Origin: CAZOMR01 sp964580655
Lineage (GTDB): Bacteria > RBG-13-61-14 > CAZOMR01
Assembly (NCBI GenBank): GCA_964580655.1
Contig: CAZOMR010000077.1
Span: 1-12,759 of the forward strand
Length of the DNA stretch: 12,759 nucleotides
Direction: 5' to 3'
Positions 6,894 through 12,759 of this stretch are shown here, piece after piece (the stretch's first letter is position 1; each line of letters opens with the position of its first letter). Both the position numbers and the translations under genes were made by a program. Under the pieces are notes generated by a model that was not told the DNA's origin, searched no databases, and saw only the letters and a list, made by a program, of their open reading frames with translations.

Positions 6894-8975
6894 GTTTTTA
6901 TCTTGCCTGATGGGGTTTGTGGACTCGATTAATTTCTCGAGTTCGCGAATGCGTGGGTGCCCAGGATGAAAGAGCTTGACACGGTAGAGCTTGTCCTCTG
7001 CATCCATTGGCCTGCCCTGGAGGAGATCAGTCTGGGCAAGGCCAAGCAGTGCGTCCGGATGATTCGGCTCGCGATCTAAAATCTCGGAATAAGCTTCCAC
7101 GGCATCGGGAATTCTTCCGAGTTTCAGTAGCGAGCCGGCCTTGATCAGCCAGAGCTTAATCAGGGATGAATCCAGATTCAAGCCCTTATCAGCGACATCT
7201 ATGCAGGATGGAAACTGTTCCTTTTTATAAAGCGCCTGTGCGAGGAAGATGTATCCGGGGGTGAATTCGGGCCTGTATTGAACCACCATTCCATATTGTG
7301 CGATGGCCTTCCTCAACTTGCCCTGATTATAGTAAATATGTGCCAGGTTCAGATGCGCGGGAATATAGTATTGATTTAATTTCAATGTCTTTTGATATTC
7401 CTCGATCGCATCGGGGATGTTCCCTTTCAGGCGATGCGTTTCAGCAAGGTTGAAATGAGCCATGATATAGGATGGATTGAGTGCAAGGGCTTTTTCAAAA
7501 GCCTTGCGCGCCTCAAGTAATTGGCCCAGATTGTAATGAGCGATGCCCAGGTTGTTGTAAGCATCCGGGAGGTGCGGATTGAGGATGAGCGCTCTTTCGC
7601 AATGGCGGACTGCGGGGGGGTAGTTTTTTCCCTGAACCTCTATCGCACAGAGGTTGTTCCATGCCCGGGCCTGCATTGGAGCTTTTTTCACGCAATCGAG
7701 CCAGAGTGTAAGGGGGGCGTTCCACACTCGATTGCGCATCATGGTGAAGGCGCAGAGCAGTGCTATGACCAGCGCAGGGATCAGGATGCGGGTTAGGGTG
7801 TGGAGATTAAGTCTGACAAGGCCTGCGAAAAGCGGTGCGATAATAGCAAGTGAAGCCAGATAGAGGCGATGTTCGTTTACGAGGTCAAGTGGAAGGAATG
7901 ATGATTCCAGAATAAGGTTAAAGAGATACCAGATGACCGCGAAGCTTATCAGGGAGCGGGCTTGTGCGCGCTGGATGGACCAGCCAAGCGCACAGAGGAT
8001 AGCGAGGATAGCTAGAGTGGTGGTCCAGGGATGGAGCAGGGATGATGACAGGCTGAATTCATGTTCGAGCGATAGGCGGGAGGGCAGGGGAGCCAGGATC
8101 AATCCGATGTAATAGATTATCACGCGAGCCTCGGTGAGCAGGCGCTCTTTCATTGTGAAAGGAAGGGTTTCGTACCCGCTTTTGATTTTTTCAAACATCT
8201 CAGGTCTTAGCAGTAAAGCCAGCAGGCCTGCAAGGATGATCAGGCCGCAGAGGATAGGAATCCATCGGCGACGGATGAAATCGAAGGAGAATCTCTGAAA
8301 GAAGAATATCTCATAGAGCAGGATAAGAAACGGGATAACGAGAAAGATTTCCTTACAGCCTGCGGCGAGTATGAAGCTCATGGCAGAAAGGCCGTAAGCT
8401 ATGTATTTTCGGGGCTTCCGGGCGGATAGGCGAGCCTCCACATAAGCGATCAGGCAGGCAAGGATGAAGCCGGAGGCCATCACGGTCTGCCGCTGGACTA
8501 TGTAGGTGACAGCCTGCGTGTTAATTGGATGCACTGCCCAGACCGCAGTAGCGAGCCCGGATGCGAGCGGCGCAAGACCTTCCGGATACCCTCCGAGACA
8601 AAGTGTTCGCTCAAGCAGAAAGAAAATCAAGACCGCGCTAAAAAGATGAAACAGCAGATTGAAAAGATGATAGCTCCAGGGCTCTTCGCCGAAGAGATAG
8701 TAATTGAGAGCAAAACTCAAATTGGAGAAAGGGCGGTTCTGTTTGCTGTCCTGGATTGCGGCACCCTTGATTTGTGGCCAGTTCAAGTCGGTAACGCGGA
8801 TGTAGTGGTTATCTTTTATATGAATATCATCGTCGAAATGAAAGGGCACGGAAAAGCTGTTGGCATAAGAAAGACAGACCAAGATGATGATGAAGGCGAG
8901 CGAGAGGGCCGAAGACAGGTTACTGGAGAGTTTTAGATGCTCAGATTTATCAGTATTATTTGAATCCGGGGGCAT
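6870..8975 (-). CDS. TMTC-like GT-C membrane protein with C-terminal TPR repeats (probable protein O-glycosyltransferase type)
   Basis: The product is 701 aa. Residues 24-415 are polytopic, with about nine or more hydrophobic segments; residues 435-690 are a run of TPR units, including the typical AYNNLGIAHYNLGQ (472-485) and a block ending ALALNPS. The first extracytoplasmic loop carries an acidic FHFDDD cluster (45-50), the position where GT-C enzymes keep their catalytic or metal-linked acids. RPFSNLSFALNYYLFG (81-96) and NEHRLYLAS (367-375) resemble conserved blocks of TMTC/DUF1736-type proteins. Eukaryotic TMTC1-4 transfer O-mannose from a lipid-linked donor; bacterial relatives are largely uncharacterised, so sugar and acceptor are unknown. 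The TPRs should lie on the periplasmic side if topology follows TMTC. The ATG overlaps the upstream peptidase stop as TAATG. The last 24 bp overlap the GH2 gene on the other strand. Confidence 0.82.
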   Translation of the reverse strand: MPPDSNNTDKSEHLKLSSNLSSALSLAFIIILVCLSYANSFSVPFHFDDDIHIKDNHYIRVTDLNWPQIKGAAIQDSKQNRPFSNLSFALNYYLFGEEPWSYHLFNLLFHLFSAVLIFFLLERTLCLGGYPEGLAPLASGLATAVWAVHPINTQAVTYIVQRQTVMASGFILACLIAYVEARLSARKPRKYIAYGLSAMSFILAAGCKEIFLVIPFLILLYEIFFFQRFSFDFIRRRWIPILCGLIILAGLLALLLRPEMFEKIKSGYETLPFTMKERLLTEARVIIYYIGLILAPLPSRLSLEHEFSLSSSLLHPWTTTLAILAILCALGWSIQRAQARSLISFAVIWYLFNLILESSFLPLDLVNEHRLYLASLAIIAPLFAGLVRLNLHTLTRILIPALVIALLCAFTMMRNRVWNAPLTLWLDCVKKAPMQARAWNNLCAIEVQGKNYPPAVRHCERALILNPHLPDAYNNLGIAHYNLGQLLEARKAFEKALALNPSYIMAHFNLAETHRLKGNIPDAIEEYQKTLKLNQYYIPAHLNLAHIYYNQGKLRKAIAQYGMVVQYRPEFTPGYIFLAQALYKKEQFPSCIDVADKGLNLDSSLIKLWLIKAGSLLKLGRIPDAVEAYSEILDREPNHPDALLGLAQTDLLQGRPMDAEDKLYRVKLFHPGHPRIRELEKLIESTNPIRQDKNSEQQESE

Positions 8976-10009
8976 TAGTGTTTAACCGGTTCACCGCCAG
9001 TTATTTTCAGTGCCTCTGCTATTGCCGCAAGCACTGCTTGGGAATCATTCTCCACCCAGTAATCCACCTTGCCGGGGTTTGCTATCCAGAACATCTTCAT
9101 GGTCTTCAGGCCGCGGTCAAACAGGTTCTTCTTGATCGTGCCCACCTCGACCGTGACCGAGAGAACCCCGTGATATATGTAAAGGAAGTCATCCGAGTCG
9201 CCCAGCGTGGGATACCAGGAGTAGGATCGCTGAACCTTGTATTTGTAATGGGGCTGGTGATCGTTGAACGCCTGTCCCATCTGGACAAAGGCTGGCGCAT
9301 CCGGTGAAGGGTCCTTGGTGTGGCAGTAAGGGTACAAGAACTTGCCAGCCACGCTATGAAGAATGACTGCGGCGTAAAAAGTTTGCCTGTTCACCAGTTC
9401 TTCTATTGCCTGCGTCTCAGGCTCGGAAAGCGGGTGCGGGCCCATGTAATAAGATGATCCGGGTCTCTTGTTTCCCGAAAGCGGGTGAAGGCTTTTTGCT
9501 CCGGGCGCAAGCGGAAAATTCCGGTTGAGGTCCACGCCATTTGCGTTCCTGCGTGAGCCTATCTCTCCTCCCTTTCCATTTGTGTCCAGGACACGGTAAT
9601 AGCCGTCCGGGTTGTGGAGGGGAATGATATAGATGTCGCTTTCATCCAGGAGTCGGGTTATCCAGTCGGTTTTGCCGTCCTCGTCTGCTAAAGCCCTTGC
9701 GGCTCCCATGGCCACCAGCGCGGAGATGCATTCGCCTGCGTGGATGTTGCCCGTGATAAGTGCCGCGGGACGGGCCTTGCCGTCTGGCCTGCGAAAGTGA
9801 AGCGCGAGCAGGTCCCGGGATTCCACGCTCTTGCCCACGGTCTCGAGTGCGACAATCTCCGGATGGGCATCGGCAAATGCCCGTATCTCAGCATAGAATT
9901 CATCCCCGGTAGGATATGGAGATAGAGGGTGATCCGGGCCTGCCTGTAGATTACCCCCGAGGATCAAAATGCCGAAAGCCAGTAATAGCCTTAAACTTTT
10001 TCTTTGCAT
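8975..10009 (-). CDS. Exported M14-family zinc carboxypeptidase
   Basis: The product is 344 aa from the ATG at 10009; an in-frame TTG lies one codon earlier. The N-terminus is a Sec signal peptide: basic MQRKSLR, hydrophobic LLLAFGILILGG, and a probable cleavage after LQA near residue 23. M14 enzymes are zinc metallopeptidases that remove C-terminal residues or cleave peptidoglycan-type amide bonds. Zinc ligands H90 and E93 lie in NIHAGE and H218 in ILHSVAG. The substrate-binding pair N162-R163 sits in DLNRNF and the catalytic glutamate is probably E288 in TVEVGT. All catalytic residues are present, so it should be active in the periplasm or outside. The start has AAAGG about 9 nt upstream and follows lgt by 6 nt. 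The stop overlaps the TMTC-like gene start. Whether it acts on proteins or on cell-wall peptides (the gamma-D-glutamyl-diamino acid type) cannot be told from sequence. Confidence 0.92.
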   Translation of the reverse strand: MQRKSLRLLLAFGILILGGNLQAGPDHPLSPYPTGDEFYAEIRAFADAHPEIVALETVGKSVESRDLLALHFRRPDGKARPAALITGNIHAGECISALVAMGAARALADEDGKTDWITRLLDESDIYIIPLHNPDGYYRVLDTNGKGGEIGSRRNANGVDLNRNFPLAPGAKSLHPLSGNKRPGSSYYMGPHPLSEPETQAIEELVNRQTFYAAVILHSVAGKFLYPYCHTKDPSPDAPAFVQMGQAFNDHQPHYKYKVQRSYSWYPTLGDSDDFLYIYHGVLSVTVEVGTIKKNLFDRGLKTMKMFWIANPGKVDYWVENDSQAVLAAIAEALKITGGEPVKH

Positions 10010-10015
10010 CAAGAT

Positions 10016-10846
10016 TTACCTTTCTTTTTTCTCTTCCCCGGAACCAGGCTCAGGCGCGGCCCCGGTCTCAGGAAGCGGCTTTCGCAGGGTTCTGATCAGG
10101 AGGTATAAAGCTGGAAAGAAGATGATGATCCCGATGAACTGTGATGTGCTGAGTATGTCCGGGATGACCCAGCCGCGGTCGGAATCTCCCCGGACGAACT
10201 GCTCCAGCAGAAACCGGGTGACTGAATAGAGTGTAAGCATGACATATACGGTCAGGCCCTGTCGCTTGGTGCGGGTATAAACAAGGTAGCAGATGGCCGC
10301 AATGATAAAGGCATTGATAGAGGCATACACCGGCGCAGGATGCACAGGAATCCCGGCTACCTCATTGGCATAGGGACCGAGCGGGTATGTGATTGAGAAG
10401 GGGAAGGGCAGGGAGGTCGGTTTGCCGTGGCAACAGCCGGCCATAAGACATCCCCAGCGGCCTATGCCAAGGCCCAACATCGCGGGCGCGGAGATGACAT
10501 CGAGAACATGGGAAAAACTCTTTTTATGTCTCCGGCAGTAGAAGAACAAAAATATGATGTCCGCGATCACCCCGCCATACCATACCAGGCCCCCGCGCAA
10601 GCATCCCACGAAGTCCCTCCAGGTCGAAAGGGATCCAGTTCCCATGACGGTCATATGAAGAATTTTTGCTCCGGCTATCCCGAAAACGATCAGCCACAAA
10701 AACAGGTTTTCATAAAATGCGGTATCCTCAGACCCGCGTCTGGCCAGGTGATACATCAGGGCATAGGCGCAAATGAATCCCAAAGCCATGGTCAGGCCAT
10801 AGGTGTAAAAGGTGAAGCCCTTAATTTCAAAAAGAACCGGATGCAT
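10016..10846 (-). CDS. lgt: Phosphatidylglycerol:prolipoprotein diacylglyceryl transferase
   Basis: The product is 276 aa with about seven membrane segments. Lgt moves a diacylglyceryl group from phosphatidylglycerol to the lipobox cysteine of prolipoproteins in the inner membrane, the first step of lipoprotein maturation. Typical blocks are the N-terminal YTYGLTMALGF (14-24), the GGLVWYGG loop (85-92), the Lgt signature around GRWGCLMAGCCHG (129-141) with the essential-type R130, HPAPVYAS (169-176) and FVRGD with R219 (217-221). Relative to E. coli Lgt, the signature has cysteines where N146 and E151 occur and tyrosine where H103 occurs; this Cys-rich form is, as far as I recall, found in other delta-proteobacterial Lgts. 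The C-terminal tail (257-276) is polar and low complexity. The ATG has a strong AGGAGG 8 nt upstream inside the end of the GspE_N-type gene. Confidence 0.95.
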   Translation of the reverse strand: MHPVLFEIKGFTFYTYGLTMALGFICAYALMYHLARRGSEDTAFYENLFLWLIVFGIAGAKILHMTVMGTGSLSTWRDFVGCLRGGLVWYGGVIADIIFLFFYCRRHKKSFSHVLDVISAPAMLGLGIGRWGCLMAGCCHGKPTSLPFPFSITYPLGPYANEVAGIPVHPAPVYASINAFIIAAICYLVYTRTKRQGLTVYVMLTLYSVTRFLLEQFVRGDSDRGWVIPDILSTSQFIGIIIFFPALYLLIRTLRKPLPETGAAPEPGSGEEKKER

Positions 10847-10849
10847 AAC

Positions 10850-12511
10850 TCACTCCTCCTTCCGCGCCTCGTAACTTGCGCGCTTTCTGCGGATCAGTTC
10901 ATTAATGGATTGGGGAATCTTCTGAGCCAGGATCAATAGTTCGCCGATGTCAAATGGCACATTTTGACCCTCTCCATTATCACCATAAAGCATGTAAACC
11001 ACTTTTCCATTGACTACAATCGGTATCAGGAACACATTGTTAGGATGCTCCCCCCCAAACCTCTGAAGAAACTGATCGTTCTCGGGAAGGCTCAACATGG
11101 GCCCAAGATAGTGGCAGGCGGTGTCGTGCACTGTCTTGAAGACCGAGGCATTCTCCAGACTGAGCATTATGGATTCCACAAGACCCTGATTCAAAGTTCC
11201 GCCAAGGCCGTTCCAGCCGAAGACCTTGTTCTCTCTCACCGTAAACAGAGCGCTTCGCTTGAAATAGCTCATCGCAAACCCGAGCACTATCAGGGAGATG
11301 TCATTCCGGTCGTTCACCTCTGCGAGGAGCTTGTCCTGCGCCTGCTTGAGCGTCAGCTTCTCGATAAACCTCCTTTCTTCCTCCACAGCCTCTTCAACCT
11401 CTTCTACAACCTCAATACGCTCAAGCTCCTCTATCTCCTCCTCTTCCTCGGCCTCCTCAAGTTCAAAGACCTCTTCTTCCGGCTCCTCTGTAATCTCGGC
11501 TGGAGCTGGAGGCTCTTCACCAGGCAAGAGGATAAGAATATCCAATTGCGATTCCAGCTTCTGTATCTCGCCCAGCACAAGCTCAAGCCAGTTGATATGT
11601 ACATTGGCCTCGGTCAGAAGGTAATTCGCAAGGTGCCGGAGTGGAAACACTCGATCCTTCAGTTGATCAGAGACAAATCGCTTGAGAAATTCCTGGATGA
11701 TGGATTTCGGAAGGTATTGATCTGCGCCGTGTTTGATCAGCACCGAATATAACCCCTGGGCAACTTCCTTGTAAGGCTGAGGCCCTGCCCGAGGTTTAGG
11801 CCGCCCTCCCGCATCCCCGATCCGTGTAGGTGGCATCTCTTCATCCTTGGGGATGCGCGTTTCGGCCATCTCCTTCTGTAAATATCTTTCCTCGGTAAGC
11901 TGGGTAAACTCCTCCTCGCTTATCAAGTCCTGGCCAGCCTCGGACTTGATCTTCTCCTTGAGCATTCCTTCTTCCTTTATCCTGGAAGGGTCAATCCTGG
12001 CCACCGGTTTCCCCGGTTTCTTCTTCTCCTTCAGTCTGGGCTTGGCAATCATTGCGACATTGATGTAGCGGAGTTCGCGGCCTATGCCGTAAAAGCGATT
12101 GAGAAGTTCGAATATCCTGACCTCTGGAAGGACCAGCGGTTTGATGGCTTTGCCAGTGGCAAAACTCATCTCGCTGATAGATCCGACATGACCTGGATTG
12201 GCCATGACCACATAAAGCTTGTTGCCATCCAGCTTAACAGGGAGGGCTTCGTATTTCTGGGCCAGCTTCTTAGGGAAAAGCTTGAACAAACCGGGGCGAA
12301 TATAATTGAGGGAGCTCCAGTCCACCGTGGGCACACTATGCTGTTTGGCTAAAAACCTCGAAAGGCTGTGTTCATCAATATACCCGAGTTCAATCAGGTT
12401 CGTGCCAAGCCTTCCTCCAAATATGACCTGGTTCTGAACAGCCTCATCCAACTGTGCCGGACTAATAAGCCCGGCCTCCAAAAGCATCTGTCCCAGTTCT
12501 TTCCTAGCCAT
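10850..12511 (-). CDS. GspE_N/MshEN-domain protein with acidic linker and C-terminal GAF-like domain (no ATPase)
   Basis: The product is 553 aa. Residues 1-143 are a GspE N-terminal/MshEN-type domain. Two 24-residue LG..L..G..Q motifs (5-28 and 34-57) are separated by a 5-residue spacer, the arrangement that binds c-di-GMP in MshE; the second begins RLG, but the first has E5 where Arg is expected. Residues 155-245 are charged and probably disordered, and 246-330 look helical. Residues 331-383 are a glutamate-rich linker. Residues 384-545 resemble a GAF-like sensor fold, with RSALFTVRENKVFGWNGLGG and a late VVYMLYGDNG strand. Walker A and B motifs of GspE/PilB ATPases are absent, so it is not a secretion motor but possibly a regulator. 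It heads the operon with lgt 3 nt downstream. No clear Shine-Dalgarno precedes the ATG. Function unknown; similar proteins occur in delta-proteobacteria as far as I recall. Confidence 0.75.
   Translation of the reverse strand: MARKELGQMLLEAGLISPAQLDEAVQNQVIFGGRLGTNLIELGYIDEHSLSRFLAKQHSVPTVDWSSLNYIRPGLFKLFPKKLAQKYEALPVKLDGNKLYVVMANPGHVGSISEMSFATGKAIKPLVLPEVRIFELLNRFYGIGRELRYINVAMIAKPRLKEKKKPGKPVARIDPSRIKEEGMLKEKIKSEAGQDLISEEEFTQLTEERYLQKEMAETRIPKDEEMPPTRIGDAGGRPKPRAGPQPYKEVAQGLYSVLIKHGADQYLPKSIIQEFLKRFVSDQLKDRVFPLRHLANYLLTEANVHINWLELVLGEIQKLESQLDILILLPGEEPPAPAEITEEPEEEVFELEEAEEEEEIEELERIEVVEEVEEAVEEERRFIEKLTLKQAQDKLLAEVNDRNDISLIVLGFAMSYFKRSALFTVRENKVFGWNGLGGTLNQGLVESIMLSLENASVFKTVHDTACHYLGPMLSLPENDQFLQRFGGEHPNNVFLIPIVVNGKVVYMLYGDNGEGQNVPFDIGELLILAQKIPQSINELIRRKRASYEARKEE
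10855..10860 (-). promoter_or_regulatory. Ribosome binding site for lgt
   Basis: A full AGGAGG lies 8 nt before the lgt ATG and inside the last codons of the upstream gene, whose TGA stop falls between the two. This indicates translational coupling in the operon. Confidence 0.75.
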
Positions 12512-12536
12512 TAAGCTTGAAGGCCCTTTTATTTTT

Positions 12537-12565
12537 TCATATCATGAGTTGAGGTCTAAAACAAG
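12537..12565 (-). promoter_or_regulatory. Weak sigma-70 promoter candidate for the GspE_N-lgt-M14-TMTC run
   Basis: On the minus strand TTGTTT (3 of 6) is followed after 17 nt by TATGAA (4 of 6), 25 nt before the ATG at 12511. The region is locally AT-rich against a GC-rich background. It is the only reasonable promoter I see before the operon. Confidence 0.3.
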
Positions 12566-12620
12566 AGTTGCTTTCCTTGGGGGTGTGCGACATAAATGGT
12601 GACTTTTTTAATTCTCGGCC

Positions 12621-12673
12621 GTAGGGGCGCTGCTTGCTGCGCCCTTTGAGGGCAGGCCAAGCCCTGCTCCTAC
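12621..12673. repeat. Cloverleaf-like inverted-repeat element (REP/MITE-like)
   Basis: The outer arms GTAGG (12621-12625) and CCTAC (12669-12673) are inverted complements. Two hairpins lie inside: GGGCGC/GCGCCC (12625-12630 with 12639-12644) and GGGCAGG/CCTGCTC with one G-T pair (12650-12656 with 12663-12669). The whole could fold as a three-way junction. The layout resembles the GTAGGGGC...GCCCCTAC intergenic repeats seen in many genomes. There is no coding sequence in it. Copy number cannot be judged from one window. Confidence 0.55.
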
Positions 12674-12698
12674 ATTGGCTGTGCCTTTTGTCTTATTG

Positions 12699-12733
12699 CC
12701 CCCCGCCCCCCTCCCGTCCCCCCAAAGGGGGGG
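12699..12733. other. C-rich tract: G-quadruplex motif on the minus strand, with flanking G-run hairpin
   Basis: The plus strand holds four C-runs (6, 6, 3 and 6 bases) separated by 1, 1 and 2 bases. This gives a canonical four-run G-quadruplex motif on the minus strand and an i-motif on the plus strand. The last run is followed by AAA and seven G, which can form a competing hairpin (12718-12733). It lies roughly 190 bp upstream of the minus-strand operon start. The rest of 12512-12759 shows no open reading frame or RNA gene. Confidence 0.5.
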
Positions 12734-12759
12734 TGCGACAACATCGGTTCAGGGGCACT

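Noticed and set aside
6860..6920. Bidirectional terminator between the convergent GH2 and TMTC-like genes
   Set aside because: No GC-rich stem followed by a T-run is present; the two coding regions simply overlap.
10964..11752. Plus-strand open frame of 262 codons opposite the GspE_N-type gene
   Set aside because: Low-complexity Leu/Phe-rich product is the complement of the Glu-rich linker and flanks. The minus-strand frame has recognisable domains and operon spacing.

Overview
The window looks like a chromosomal segment of a diderm (Gram-negative type) bacterium. Reasons are a prolipoprotein diacylglyceryl transferase, a Sec-type exported peptidase, a large membrane GT-C/TPR protein and a GspE_N/MshEN-domain protein. 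The Lgt sequence type, the nadK-recN pairing and the TMTC-like protein fit Desulfobacterota-like or uncultured candidate-phylum bacteria. That placement is an impression only; the window has no rRNA or phylogenetic marker. Coding density is high and no frameshifts, tRNAs, CRISPR arrays or insertion sequences were seen.

Layout. (A) Positions 1-4110, minus strand: a tightly packed run read right to left. It holds nadK (NAD kinase, GTG start), recN (DNA repair SMC-like ATPase), a tldE/pmbA-like gene (GTG start) and the first 64 codons of a PP2C-family phosphatase that runs off the left edge. The junctions are TAATG (nadK/recN), GTGA (recN/tldE) and a 34-nt gap, so this is almost certainly one transcript. 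(B) Positions 4111-4322: a divergent intergenic region with a plausible sigma-70 promoter on each strand. (C) Positions 4323-6893, plus strand: a lone gene for a membrane-anchored GH2 glycosidase with a multi-pass C-terminal membrane domain. The NxK motif points to beta-glucuronidase-type specificity. It meets the next operon tail to tail and overlaps it by 24 bp. (D) Positions 6870-12511, minus strand: a second tightly packed run, read right to left. It holds a GspE_N/MshEN-type regulator-like protein, lgt, an exported M14 zinc carboxypeptidase and a TMTC-like GT-C membrane protein with C-terminal TPRs. Gaps are 3 nt, 6 nt and a TAATG overlap. (E) Positions 12512-12759: non-coding, with a weak promoter candidate, a cloverleaf-like inverted-repeat element and a G-quadruplex/i-motif tract.

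How the genes may work together. Operon A combines housekeeping functions: NADP supply, double-strand-break repair, a peptide-processing TldD/E-family subunit and protein phosphatase signalling. Operon D plus the GH2 gene is envelope-centred: lipoprotein maturation, periplasmic peptide trimming, probable protein or surface O-glycosylation and a membrane-tethered glycosidase that could remove or remodel uronic-acid-containing glycans. The MshEN-like domain at the head of operon D suggests a possible c-di-GMP input. The link between the GH2 and GT-C proteins is inference from adjacency only.
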